From contig JAFAYL010000047.1 in the NCBI GenBank assembly GCA_019240405.1, positions 123,963 to 187,962 of the forward strand: 64,000 nt of DNA, read 5' to 3'. Of the stretch, positions 42,250 to 50,822 are shown piece after piece; the stretch's first letter is position 1, and the number at the start of each line of letters is the position of its first letter. The stretch is from Acidobacteriaceae bacterium (GTDB lineage: Bacteria > Acidobacteriota > Terriglobia > Bryobacterales > Bryobacteraceae). The notes beneath the pieces are model-generated. The model saw only the letters and a program-made list of their open reading frames with translations, was not told where the DNA came from and ran no database searches. The position numbers and the translations under genes are program-made.

Positions 42250-42906
42250 ATGAAATATGTTTTGATGTTTTTTGCGTTTGGCGCCCTCCTTTCGGCGGGG
42301 CCAGTAAATGTGACTTTAGTTAGCGTTAGCGATGCGGCTAATAACAATCAACCGGTGAGTGATGGCTCTGTCTATGTTAGCCCTTACACGATTTCGGTGA
42401 ATGGGACTAATTATACAGCGCTCTGTGTTGACGATCAGGATTGGACGAACCAAGGTGCGAAATGGACTGCAAACCTGACGCAGGTCGGCAGCTCGTCTCT
42501 CGCCAATACGTTTAATCCCGGTGAGCAAACTGAGTATGAAGAGGCGGCGTATCTTTTCACCTTAATCACGAAAGCCTCAGGAACAAGTCAGATCAATATT
42601 CAACACGCGGTCTGGGATATCATCGACCACTCGATTACCAGCTCGACTTCACTTTCGAATCCGAAACTGAATTTGATACCGGGAGATACGACCTACATCC
42701 AAGAAGCTCAGGCAAACTACAACAAAGCCGGTCTCAACTTCAACAACTTTGATATTGTGACCTCGGTAAATTGTCCGCGCGAGCAGGAATTCCTCATCTG
42801 CTCCAACACTCCTGAACCGGCCAGTTTCGCACTGCTCGGTGTCGGCTTATTGATGGCGGGGGCCACTCGCGCGTGGCGCCGGCGGAAACAAGTTAACGCC
42901 GCGTAG
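42250..42906 (+). CDS. PEP-CTERM sorting-domain exported protein
   Basis: A 218-residue secreted protein. A signal peptide (about 1-17, YVLMFFAFGALLSAG) precedes a Thr/Ser/Asn-rich body with three Cys. The C-terminus is the PEP-CTERM signal: TPEPASFALLGVGLLMAGA followed by WRRRK, with the P-E-P motif, a transmembrane helix and a basic tail. EpsH/exosortase would cleave and sort it, typically in organisms making exopolysaccharide. GGAG stands just before the ATG. It is a single gene with its own terminator. Confidence 0.9.
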   Translation: MKYVLMFFAFGALLSAGPVNVTLVSVSDAANNNQPVSDGSVYVSPYTISVNGTNYTALCVDDQDWTNQGAKWTANLTQVGSSSLANTFNPGEQTEYEEAAYLFTLITKASGTSQINIQHAVWDIIDHSITSSTSLSNPKLNLIPGDTTYIQEAQANYNKAGLNFNNFDIVTSVNCPREQEFLICSNTPEPASFALLGVGLLMAGATRAWRRRKQVNAA

Positions 42907-42934
42907 GCTAACGCGCATCTCGTCTCTATTTATG

Positions 42935-42966
42935 GCCGGCTGATCCGACTCATCGGCCGGCTTTTT
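42935..42966 (+). terminator. Rho-independent terminator after the PEP-CTERM gene
   Basis: GCCGGCTGAT (42935-42944) pairs with ATCGGCCGGC (42952-42961), with one G-U pair, around a 7-nt loop, and is followed by TTTTT (42962-42966). The stem falls inside the last codons of the convergent glycosyltransferase gene. Confidence 0.85.
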
Positions 42967-44422
42967 CTTTCAACCTTTCTATAACCGGCCGGAGGTGATC
43001 GCGAGCCCGAATACCAAAATCAAACCTGCGCAAGCCACAATCTGGAATAGGCGATCCATTATAGAACGCCAAACCGAATTGCCAAGCTCGATCAAGTCCC
43101 GCATTGCACACTGCTCCCGGAAGCGTTTCTATTTGACGCCATAGACCTCGTGCCGAGACTTCCTCGTCCAGAACTGGATAAGCTTTTTCTTTCAAGTAAA
43201 CTCCCGCCGCGCACACACATAAAATCAGCAGCGCAGCAGCCCACGAGCGCCGAAGCGCAAAAGGTGCGCACAAGCATACAGCGAGGAAGACGAAATGCAT
43301 GGGAGCGAATCCGATAGCCAGCAACTGAAACTTTCCCCTGCTAAGCCATTCAGGAAGTGTCCGCGCAAGCAGTGGAATGGTCGAGATCAACAAGGTACAA
43401 GGCAGTAACCAGAGCCAATGAAGTTGATTGAATGGCTTCGTCTCAAACTGTGCTCCAATTAGGGACCAGAGACTCGGTATTAACGGAAGCAAATAACCCG
43501 GCAGTTTGTTTAACACCACGCTAAACAGGATGAAGCCGATCAAAAATAGAGATCCTAGAAAACGGCGTCTGTTATCTGCGAGTAAGTTCCGCGATGCGAG
43601 TAAGCCGATAAGAGGTGTCCAGGGAAACAAGCCCGCGAGAAGCACAGGGATGTAGTAATACCACGGCTGAACATGTTGCAACGATGTCGAATAAATGCGC
43701 TGAACATGATGCTTCCAGAAGAAATCGTCAACAAACTGACTTCCGTTCCGCGCGTAGACGATGAGGTACCACGGCGCGGCAACTACGAGAAAAGAGACAG
43801 CCGCCAGCCACCATTTGCGCCAGAAGCCACGAAGAAACCAGGCAAAGGGTAGCGCCAGGGCAAGCGGCACCAGGCCTTTTGCAAGTGAGGCCAATGCGAG
43901 GCAAACGCCGATGAGCACGAAACGAGCGTGAATTAACCTTCTGGTGGGCTCAGGCCGGAGGAAAGGCAGACTCAAAAAGGCTGCCGAGGCAAAAAAGACA
44001 GCCAGTGGCAAATCAGTCAAACACAGTTCGCTATAAGTGAGCCAAGCCGCGGAGGTCGCGAGGAGCAGCGTTGAGATCGCGGCCGCGCTTCGACCGAATT
44101 CACGCTGGAGCAGCCAAAAGCTCACGCCGAGGAAGGCCAGACTCAGTAGTGTTACAGGCACACGACCGCAGAGCTCCGGAGATAAGCCAGTAAATGTTCC
44201 AGCCGCGGTCATCCAATACAACAGGGGCGGCTTTTCGAACCATGGTGAACCCCATAGGACTGGAGTAACAAAATCCCCGCCCGCAGCCATAGCCCTACCG
44301 ATAGCTGCATATCTTGGCTCGTCCGGACCTAGAACCCCGACACCACCGAGCCGGTAAAAGTACAAAAACAAAACGGCGATCGCGGTCGCCAAGAAAAGAG
44401 CGTATCGGCGGAGCAGAGACAA
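42950..44422 (-). CDS. ArnT-like family 39 glycosyltransferase
   Basis: A 490-residue membrane glycosyltransferase starting at TTG 44422. About 12 helices are predicted. The first periplasmic loop has the catalytic-type motif GPDEPRYAAIGRAMAAGGDF and PVLWGSPWFEKPPLLYW, the ArnT/PMT signature with Asp/Glu. SLLAFLxxS-like segments follow, and the C-terminal domain is soluble. It transfers a sugar from a polyprenyl-phosphate donor to an envelope acceptor such as lipid A or protein. The family is secure but not the substrate. Its 3' end overlaps the terminator of the PEP-CTERM gene. Confidence 0.85.
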   Translation of the reverse strand: MSLLRRYALFLATAIAVLFLYFYRLGGVGVLGPDEPRYAAIGRAMAAGGDFVTPVLWGSPWFEKPPLLYWMTAAGTFTGLSPELCGRVPVTLLSLAFLGVSFWLLQREFGRSAAAISTLLLATSAAWLTYSELCLTDLPLAVFFASAAFLSLPFLRPEPTRRLIHARFVLIGVCLALASLAKGLVPLALALPFAWFLRGFWRKWWLAAVSFLVVAAPWYLIVYARNGSQFVDDFFWKHHVQRIYSTSLQHVQPWYYYIPVLLAGLFPWTPLIGLLASRNLLADNRRRFLGSLFLIGFILFSVVLNKLPGYLLPLIPSLWSLIGAQFETKPFNQLHWLWLLPCTLLISTIPLLARTLPEWLSRGKFQLLAIGFAPMHFVFLAVCLCAPFALRRSWAAALLILCVCAAGVYLKEKAYPVLDEEVSARGLWRQIETLPGAVCNAGLDRAWQFGLAFYNGSPIPDCGLRRFDFGIRARDHLRPVIERLKEKAGR

Positions 44423-44425
44423 TCT

Positions 44426-44506
44426 TCAGAATAATGCTGTGATGCCAGCGTCTTTCAATTGGATCTCGTGTTGCGGAAGCATGGCCTTCACTGCATCCGG
44501 GCTCAT
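44426..44506 (-). pseudogene. vestige of a nucleotidyltransferase (MNT-like) gene
   Basis: The reverse strand reads ATG then MSPDAVKAMLPQHEIQ and LKDAGITALF followed directly by TGA. This matches the first helix and strand of minimal nucleotidyltransferases (antitoxin-type MNT), which normally continue LFGSxARGE. The rest of the gene is missing, and the glycosyltransferase start follows four bases later. It may be a remnant cut off by a deletion, or a 26-residue peptide. The family match is from memory and short. Confidence 0.35.
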
Positions 44507-44649
44507 ACGTTGAATTTGGACAGAGAACAGAAAACGGCAAGACGGCAACAGGCCCGATAATTGGCCAACTCTGCCGAATCTTCGGTACGGGGAGGATCTC
44601 GTGCGGGTCCTCGCCAACATCATTGAATCAAAAGTGTGCGTCGGGAATT

Positions 44650-44727
44650 TGGTACGCCCGAGAGGATTCGAACCTCTGGCCTTTTGCTCCGGAGGCAAAC
44701 GCTCTATCCAGGCTGAGCTACGGGCGC
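44650..44727 (-). tRNA. tRNA-Arg (anticodon CCG)
   Basis: The reverse strand folds into a standard cloverleaf: acceptor GCGCCCG paired with CGGGCGT, D stem GCTC/GAGC, anticodon stem TTTGC/GCAAA with loop CTCCGGA (anticodon CCG, reading CGG), and T arm AGAGG-TTCGAAT-CCTCT. A discriminator A and an encoded CCA follow (to 44650). It lies 13 bp after the stop of the TlpA-like gene on the same strand, so it is probably processed from a longer transcript or has its promoter inside that gene. Confidence 0.95.
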
Positions 44728-44740
44728 ACGATTGAAATTA

Positions 44741-45334
44741 CTAAGAGGTCTTCTTGGCTACAGCGACTTTCGTTCCGTTCGAGCTCCGTCGCGAAGCCGA
44801 ATTATTTTGCGCGAGCAACTCCTCGATGTGTTGCCGGATCGCATCTTCCTTCATCAGCTTCCCATAATCATCGTTAGATGTTGCAGGCGTTTGGTAATGA
44901 ATGACTCCCTTCCGGTCAATCAACACCAGTTGCGGCACAACAAAACGCTCCGCCATGCTGAACCCCATGAAGGTCAACATCTGATCGCGCGTCGTCCAAC
45001 CAACCGGGAAGCCAACCTGATAGTCCTTCACGAAGTTGTCAACGAGAAGATCGGCGTTGTCATTGATCGCAACATCCAACGCCTGGAATCCGCGGCTGCT
45101 ATACTCCTCTTGGAATTTCGTCATCACTCGCGATGCCGCTTGGCAATGCGGGCACGTTGTAAAGATAAACTCTAGCGCGACGACTCTACCTCTGTACTGG
45201 CTCAAGAGTTTCTGGCCTTGCCCGGGAACTGAAAACGCCAGCTCCGGCGCTTTTCGCGGAGTATTTGTCTCCGTGGCAAACAACAAAACGGCAATCGAGG
45301 CAACACCGGCAGCTAAAGCAAAAATCTTCTTCAC
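44741..45334 (-). CDS. TlpA-like thioredoxin-fold exported protein
   Basis: A 197-residue protein starting at GTG 45334, which overlaps the upstream stop as GTGA. The frame is open further, to 45403, but that is inside the upstream gene. A membrane anchor or signal peptide (about 1-22) precedes a TlpA/AhpC-TSA-like domain with TTCPHC (CxxC) at the active site, LSQYRGRVVALEFIFTTCPH and a conserved cis-Pro in VVPQLVLIDRKG. It reduces or relays disulfides in the periplasm, perhaps for the adjacent HExxH protein. The Lys/Ser-rich tail is disordered. Confidence 0.82.
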   Translation of the reverse strand: MKKIFALAAGVASIAVLLFATETNTPRKAPELAFSVPGQGQKLLSQYRGRVVALEFIFTTCPHCQAASRVMTKFQEEYSSRGFQALDVAINDNADLLVDNFVKDYQVGFPVGWTTRDQMLTFMGFSMAERFVVPQLVLIDRKGVIHYQTPATSNDDYGKLMKEDAIRQHIEELLAQNNSASRRSSNGTKVAVAKKTS

Positions 45335-46635
45335 GGATGAAACTCCACACAACAGTGTACCGCGCCGGAGGCCCTTTCCGAAGGCTCTTCTAACCTTTGC
45401 CAATCGTCGCGATCGCTCAGTCCTTCGATGCTGACCACCTTACTCGCGAACATGCGGACAACGAAATAGCCGGTATCGCCGTCCCCGGCAAAAACTCTGT
45501 TCCGCGATGCCAGGACATCACAATGCTTCCACTTCCCGACGAGCACCTTTTGGTAATCACTGAAGAAGCGTTTCGCATGCTCTTCCGAATCCCATTCGGA
45601 AACGTACTCTAACAAAGGTGTGTGCTTCTTCCCCGCCTCGGAAATTTTGAAATGTCCTCCGCGCAGATGAGGCCCAAGCGCCTCTGCCTCCTTTTGTCCA
45701 ACGTACTGCCGCAGTATCATCTCGTGATCGAATTCGCCAACCGATCCCTCGGTCAGCTCCGTAATCTTTTCCTTTAACTCTAGATCCGGCAGCGCCGGTT
45801 TCGCCGCCTTCAAATGTGTAAAGTATCGCTCCGGATGAATGATTTCGGCTGAGTCAGTCGGAGCATCCTTGAAGACGGAAGTAAAGGCGGCCTTGCCCAT
45901 CCTTTTGTAAACTGCGTCGAAGAATAGAATGCCTTGCGTGTAGGGAAACAAGAGCGATTCCTGAATGTATAGCGCCGAGTTCTTTAAAACCGGATAATCA
46001 GCCATTGAACTCTCGCTTGATTCACCGACAGATTGAAGCATGTCCTTCGTTGGCGCCAGCGGCTGTCCGGCTTGCTTCAGATCATAGGCAAGCATCAACC
46101 ATGAGGCCTGCCCCTCGACCACCGCTGTATGAGCCAGATTCTCATCGTCGTTCGAAGGCGCATCCTGCATGAATTTGCCGAGATCGAAGTGCTGATCTGC
46201 CAGAGCGTGCGCCAGCTCGTGGGCGAGCGTTGTCGTTTCTGCTTCTAACGATGAGCCTTCAAGAAGGAATAATTTTTTCTTGTCGTAATCATAAAAAGCG
46301 GCAGCTTGCTCAGTGAGCAGATCGACAGTCGATTTACGGAGATCGAATTCCTGCGGAACGAGGCCGAACATCTTCAGCGCCAGCTCATCTGCATGAATCT
46401 CTTCGGGCCTCAGTGTCTTTTTGATGCGCTTTGTAAGAAAATGCCGCAAATTCCGCTTCGAAATCAGCGCATACGGAACCTCATGTTTCTCCGGAAGACC
46501 AGTAATCGCAGAGAGCGTCTTTACAATCGAATCGATTTGATCGAAGACGGGCGCCTCGCCGCTTTGCCATGCGGCGACCAGCCCAGCTAGAGCTCCCATA
46601 GCCAGGCAGGTGAACAGTATTCGGCGATACATCAA
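45331..46635 (-). CDS. HExxH-type exported metalloprotease-like protein
   Basis: A 434-residue protein with a signal peptide (about 1-22, YRRILFTCLAMGALAGLVAA). LAHELAHALADQHF gives HExxH, and a later Glu in TAVVEGQASWLMLAYDLK would be the third ligand of a gluzincin-like site. The C-terminal half (about 300-434) resembles nothing I know and ends in ...CCVEFHP. It is coupled to the TlpA-like gene by a 4-base overlap. The fold is assigned from the zinc motif only. Confidence 0.65.
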   Translation of the reverse strand: MMYRRILFTCLAMGALAGLVAAWQSGEAPVFDQIDSIVKTLSAITGLPEKHEVPYALISKRNLRHFLTKRIKKTLRPEEIHADELALKMFGLVPQEFDLRKSTVDLLTEQAAAFYDYDKKKLFLLEGSSLEAETTTLAHELAHALADQHFDLGKFMQDAPSNDDENLAHTAVVEGQASWLMLAYDLKQAGQPLAPTKDMLQSVGESSESSMADYPVLKNSALYIQESLLFPYTQGILFFDAVYKRMGKAAFTSVFKDAPTDSAEIIHPERYFTHLKAAKPALPDLELKEKITELTEGSVGEFDHEMILRQYVGQKEAEALGPHLRGGHFKISEAGKKHTPLLEYVSEWDSEEHAKRFFSDYQKVLVGKWKHCDVLASRNRVFAGDGDTGYFVVRMFASKVVSIEGLSDRDDWQRLEEPSERASGAVHCCVEFHP

Positions 46636-46745
46636 CAGCGGCGCGAAGCCGCAACCACCAGACTACTGGATCGGCAAAAATCATCGGCGCATTCCCGCAT
46701 GCTTCCCGGTGCTATTCTGAAAACGCTCACCCCGATCCAGTAGTG

Positions 46746-49136
46746 ATGGATTTTCTTGCAGGTTTAAATCCGCAACAACGCGAAGCGGTTGCCCACGTCG
46801 AAGGTCCGCTCCTGCTTCTTGCTGGAGCCGGAAGCGGCAAGACGCGTGTGATTACTCATCGCATCGCGCACCTCATCGAAGCGCAGCACGTGCCCGGTCC
46901 GGCCGTTCTTGCCGTCACATTTACAAATAAAGCCGCAGACGAGATGCGTCAGAGGGTCGCCACTCTGCTCGGCGGGAGCGATCCCGCGAACCGCCCGGTG
47001 GTTTCAACCTTTCATTCCTTTTGTGTCCGCACATTGCGCCGGGACGGCGATTCGCTTGCCGCAGTGCGGCAAGGCTTCACAAAGCGCTTTACCATCTACG
47101 ATGACGACGACCAATTAGCGCTCTTGAAATCGGTCTATAAGCGCGTGGGATTGGATGAGAAGTTCATGCAGTACCGCGCAATGCAGTCCCGCATCAGCCA
47201 TTCAAAAAGCCATAACCAGACGCCCGAAGATTGGTACAAAGCCGCAACAGATCCCAAGCTCACCCGGCTTGCGACGATTTACGAACAATACGAAGAGGAA
47301 TTACGGAAGGCCAACGCACTCGATTTCGATGACCTGCTGCTCGAATCCGTGCGCCTGTTGCGGAACGACGACGCGACGCGGCAGCTCTACAATCGCCGCT
47401 ACGAATTCGTCATGATCGACGAGTATCAGGACACCAATCGCAGCCAGTATGAGCTCATGCGCTTACTGACTGAAACGCGTCATAACGTTTGCGTAGTTGG
47501 CGACGAGGATCAATCCATTTACGGCTGGCGCGGCGCGGACATCCGCAACATTCTCGACTTCGAGCGCGATTATGCCGACGCCGTGATCATACGGTTAGAA
47601 CAGAATTATCGATCTACGAAGAATATTCTTGAAGCCGCGAGCGCACTCGTAGCGAACAATAAGGAGCGCAAAGGTAAATGGCTTTGGACTAACTCGGAAA
47701 CGGGCGCCCGAATAGGGTATTACGAAGCACCGGAGGGGGAAAACGAAGCTCTATTTATCGCCGACACCATCGAGAAACTGCTCTCTCGAAATCCAGGCGA
47801 GCGCGTTGCCGTGCTCTATCGAACCAACTCTCAGTCCCGGCAAATCGAAGAAGCTCTGCGCCGTTACGGACGCAAGTATCTGGTTGTCGGCGGTTTCAGT
47901 TTCTATCAGCGCGCGGAAGTGAAGGATCTGCTCGCTTATTTGAAAGTTTTGCTCAGCCCGCACGATTCCATAAGCCTGCTCCGCATTATCAACACTCCAG
48001 CGCGAGGAATCGGCCGGGGCACCATCGAGCAGGTCGAGCAATACGCGCTCGAACACGGAACCGGCCTCTGGAATGCACTTCCGAAAATGCTCGAGGCGAA
48101 CCTGTTCTCCTCGCGCGCCGAAGCCGCAATTAAATCATTTCTGACGCTTGCTTCGCATTTAGCCGAAATACTTCAAACGGCGCCGCTCGATGAAGTGCTG
48201 CGCGAAATCCTCGAAAAAAGCGGCTATCAGGCGATGCTCGAAGGCGATTCATCGCCCGAGTCGGAATCTCGCCTCGGCAATCTCGAAGAACTTGTGAACG
48301 CGGCCGCCGAAGCCGTCGAACGGGGTGAAAGTGCGACTGAATTTCTGGACCATGCTGCCCTCGTTTCGGAAAGCGATGCGCTCGATGAGCACGCAGCCGT
48401 TTCCTTGCTCACCATACACAACGCCAAAGGCCTGGAATTTCCAAACGTCTTTATCGCCGGTCTTGAGGAAGGCATCTTCCCCCACAGCCGCTCGCTCAAT
48501 TCAGAAGCTGCTATGGAGGAGGAACGCCGCCTCTGTTATGTCGGAATGACTCGCGCGCAAAAACGGCTCTATCTCACTTGGGCTCGTTACCGGCGCCGAT
48601 TCGGCGGGGCTCAGCCCGAAGTCTCATTGCCTTCCCGTTTCTTGAGTGAAGTTCCGCCCAGCCTGCGCGAAAAGCTCTCGTCTTATAAAGAACCGCACAC
48701 TGAAGAAGTGGATCTTTTCGCTGAACAGCACGACGTCCGTGAATCTGTGAAGCGTAATCTTTACACCGGACGCACGTATAACTCGGTCGAAAACATTGCG
48801 CAATTTTTTGCGGATCGCGGGATGCCACCTCCCTCCGGGTTAACGCGCAGACCTGAAACCGCAGCCCCGGCTTCTTCCACCCGAACCGAGCCGCAGCGCC
48901 AGCAACCAACGCGGCCACAAGCTCCCGCTCATTCGCAATTCCAGCCTCGCCCGGCCGGCCCGCGGCATCAAACCGGGTTTCGCGCAGGGGCTACGGTGCG
49001 TCACCCGAAATACGGTCGAGGCACGATCTTGCGCCGCGAAGGCGATGGTGAAGATGCGAAACTAACTATAAGTTTCCCGGGATACGGGCTGAAAAAAATC
49101 GTGGAAAAGTACGCAGGCATAAAAGTCGACGAATGA
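46746..49136 (+). CDS. pcrA: UvrD/PcrA-type DNA helicase
   Basis: A 796-residue superfamily-1A 3'-5' helicase for repair and replication restart. Walker A is LLAGAGSGKTRVITHRI, motif II is MIDEYQDTN, and motif III is VVGDEDQSIYGWRGAD. RLEQNYRST (IV), FYQRAEVKDLLAYLK, VSLLTIHNAKGLEF (V) and YVGMTRAQKRLYL (VI) follow. The C-terminus has a proline-rich linker and a Tudor-like PcrA tail (VRHPKYGRGTILRREGDG) that binds RNA polymerase in relatives. ATG 46746 is preferred to the GTG three bases before. A tiny gene overlaps its stop. Confidence 0.97.
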   Translation: MDFLAGLNPQQREAVAHVEGPLLLLAGAGSGKTRVITHRIAHLIEAQHVPGPAVLAVTFTNKAADEMRQRVATLLGGSDPANRPVVSTFHSFCVRTLRRDGDSLAAVRQGFTKRFTIYDDDDQLALLKSVYKRVGLDEKFMQYRAMQSRISHSKSHNQTPEDWYKAATDPKLTRLATIYEQYEEELRKANALDFDDLLLESVRLLRNDDATRQLYNRRYEFVMIDEYQDTNRSQYELMRLLTETRHNVCVVGDEDQSIYGWRGADIRNILDFERDYADAVIIRLEQNYRSTKNILEAASALVANNKERKGKWLWTNSETGARIGYYEAPEGENEALFIADTIEKLLSRNPGERVAVLYRTNSQSRQIEEALRRYGRKYLVVGGFSFYQRAEVKDLLAYLKVLLSPHDSISLLRIINTPARGIGRGTIEQVEQYALEHGTGLWNALPKMLEANLFSSRAEAAIKSFLTLASHLAEILQTAPLDEVLREILEKSGYQAMLEGDSSPESESRLGNLEELVNAAAEAVERGESATEFLDHAALVSESDALDEHAAVSLLTIHNAKGLEFPNVFIAGLEEGIFPHSRSLNSEAAMEEERRLCYVGMTRAQKRLYLTWARYRRRFGGAQPEVSLPSRFLSEVPPSLREKLSSYKEPHTEEVDLFAEQHDVRESVKRNLYTGRTYNSVENIAQFFADRGMPPPSGLTRRPETAAPASSTRTEPQRQQPTRPQAPAHSQFQPRPAGPRHQTGFRAGATVRHPKYGRGTILRREGDGEDAKLTISFPGYGLKKIVEKYAGIKVDE

Positions 49137-49291
49137 ATACCAAGCATGTAGAGGACAGAGCAGAACGAAAGCGCCTCAAGCGCGCTGCGCGAAGGAAAGC
49201 GGCTCCGAAAGCAAAGCGAGCCTCCGGTGTCGCGCGCGGCTCAAACAAGAGAAAAGTTAAGAAGATGGCGAAGGGTCAGCGCAAGCGCTAG
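49133..49291 (+). CDS. 52-residue lysine/arginine-rich peptide coupled to pcrA
   Basis: The ATG at 49133 overlaps the pcrA stop as ATGA. The peptide has 52 residues, of which 23 are Lys or Arg (44%). Only three residues are acidic and there is no Cys or Trp. Segments such as ERKRLKRAARRKAAPKAKRA and NKRKVKKMAKGQRKR look like nucleic-acid-binding or disordered tails. The frame ends at TAG 49291, seven bases before a strong terminator, so it fills the transcript precisely. I do not recognise it. Its basic nature and coupling to a helicase suggest a DNA- or RNA-binding accessory, but this is inferred. Confidence 0.6.
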   Translation: MNTKHVEDRAERKRLKRAARRKAAPKAKRASGVARGSNKRKVKKMAKGQRKR

Positions 49292-49294
49292 TCT

Positions 49295-50656
49295 TTAGGC
49301 GCGTCTCGCGCCCGTTTTTGCCTCCCGGACGTGAATGCCGGGCGTCGCGATACTAAAACCTGTTCGCTCCATTGCGGTCTGAATGTAGCGATTCCGCATA
49401 AACCACCGCCACACGTTTCCTGTGAGCAGATTTTCGATACTCAGAAGCGAAATTCCCACGTCAATGCCGATCACGTCCGGATTGACCCATAGCTTCTTGT
49501 CCTCCCAGCTCGGGTTGAAGGCATCGGTGAATCCGTATCGCTGGTACACTTTTTCGCCGTAGACATTCTGCATTTCCCGTAAAACCGGAAGGCAGATTTC
49601 GGGAGCGAACATCAGCGAACCAGCCGCCGCGCATGGGACCAGAGTGCCATTAATCGGTCCAAAGAATGGTGGGCCGCCCCAGATCACGTAACCGCGGGGG
49701 CTGTCCGAAACAGTAATGCCCCACATGTTGACGCCGTAACCGGAATACCTGGATTGCAAGCTGATACAGAAATCGCGATGCGCGTAGGTCGCGATGATCG
49801 AGTTTTGAAAGTAATCGAGATAAGACGGATCGCCATCCGCCTGGTGGCGGAAGTCCACCCAAGCGTGAGAAAACTGGTGCGTGAATAGCGGTCCGCCGCT
49901 CACAAAGGTCCATTTCTGATAAGTGACTTTCGGGCGCTGCCAGGCGTACCAACTCTCAGCCGAGATCGGCCGGTGTGAGGATCCAATCGCGAGCAGATAC
50001 AGCAGCGACGCTTCGCTGTACGCTACCCATCGCGAATCGAGGAAGCCCGATCCGGGGTTCACGCCATGCGAGAGAAGAAGCGGGTCGCCGTTCAGCATCC
50101 AGACAAAATCGACACGCTCGAAAATTTGCCTCGCCAGAGTCTTAATTTCGCGGTCAGCCGAAAAATACTCACCCGCCGTCAACACTCCGGCGAGCAGCCA
50201 AGCCGTATCCACGCTCGAGATCTCGGAATTCATTTTTCGAGCGCCCGTGCTCGCGTCCATGAAGTGGTAGTACCAACCGTGGTCATGAAACGCGCGCGAC
50301 CAAAGGAATCGCAGTGTTGTCACCACACGCGCTCGCGCCTGCGCTCTCGGTATCCAGCCGTGATCCGCCCCGATGCACATTGCGGTCAGGCCAAACCCCG
50401 TTGCGGCAGAGCTGCCAACATTGCCTCGGGAGGGAGCACCATCCATCCGGGCGCGATCCTGACAAAGTCCCGTATGTTCGTTTGTTTGCTCCCAGAAATA
50501 GCGGAAGCAGCGTCTTGCGTAATCCTCGAGAAACCGGCGGTCTTCAGGCTTGAGTGCCGGCGGAGTCACAGGAGGCGTAGCTCTGCTAAACGCGTTTTGG
50601 GCGAGTAGTACCCCGCGCGCCGTGGAAAACAAAAACTCGCGTCGCGAAAAATTCAT
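49295..50656 (-). CDS. GH144-like glucoamylase-domain protein, copy 1
   Basis: A 453-residue exported protein of the Glycoamylase/GH144 type (endo-beta-1,2-glucanase family). An N-terminal SRREFLFSTARGV is compatible with a Tat or lipid-anchored export signal. Family segments in order are YARRCFRYFWEQTNEHTGLC, TGFGLTAMCIGADHGW, ISSVDTAWLLAGVLTAGEYF (conserved Asp), SEASLLYLLAIGS, GGPLFTHQFSHAWVDFRHQ and WGITVSDSPRGYVIWGGPPF. The likely substrate is a beta-glucan, but this is not proven. A paralogue lies just upstream. Its 3' end overlaps the pcrA terminator. Confidence 0.8.
   Translation of the reverse strand: MNFSRREFLFSTARGVLLAQNAFSRATPPVTPPALKPEDRRFLEDYARRCFRYFWEQTNEHTGLCQDRARMDGAPSRGNVGSSAATGFGLTAMCIGADHGWIPRAQARARVVTTLRFLWSRAFHDHGWYYHFMDASTGARKMNSEISSVDTAWLLAGVLTAGEYFSADREIKTLARQIFERVDFVWMLNGDPLLLSHGVNPGSGFLDSRWVAYSEASLLYLLAIGSSHRPISAESWYAWQRPKVTYQKWTFVSGGPLFTHQFSHAWVDFRHQADGDPSYLDYFQNSIIATYAHRDFCISLQSRYSGYGVNMWGITVSDSPRGYVIWGGPPFFGPINGTLVPCAAAGSLMFAPEICLPVLREMQNVYGEKVYQRYGFTDAFNPSWEDKKLWVNPDVIGIDVGISLLSIENLLTGNVWRWFMRNRYIQTAMERTGFSIATPGIHVREAKTGARRA
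49298..49319 (+). terminator. Rho-independent terminator of the pcrA transcript
   Basis: GGCGCG (49298-49303), loop TCT and CGCGCC (49307-49312) are followed by CG and TTTTT (49315-49319). It begins six bases after the small basic ORF and lies within the 3' end of the convergent glycosidase gene. Confidence 0.82.
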
Positions 50657-50695
50657 TCTTCTCGGCCCGCTGATGTGACGGCTTGGGCTCGCTAT

Positions 50696-50751
50696 TTAGC
50701 CGCCTCTCGGCTCACTATTAGCCGCCTCTCGGCTCACGTCTGACCGCCTCT
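50696..50751. repeat. 22-bp tandem repeat between the two GH144-like genes
   Basis: TTAGCCGCCTCTCGGCTCAC occurs at 50696-50715 and again at 50718-50737, and a degenerate third unit gives ACCGCCTCT at 50743-50751. The shared CCGCCTCT core is spaced exactly 22 bp. Each full unit contains AGCCG and CGGCT, so each can form a small hairpin. It lies in the intergenic space and may be a REP-like element. Confidence 0.75.
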
Positions 50752-50822
50752 AAAGATAGTGGGAGCTTTTACCCACTTATTCTAGATGAGCCGCCAGACT
50801 TTGTCGTTGCGAACGATTGCTT

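Noticed and set aside
44426..44698. A 90-codon reverse frame through the tRNA
   Set aside because: Its N-terminal part translates the tRNA gene. Only the last 26 codons look protein-like, and these are reported as a vestige.
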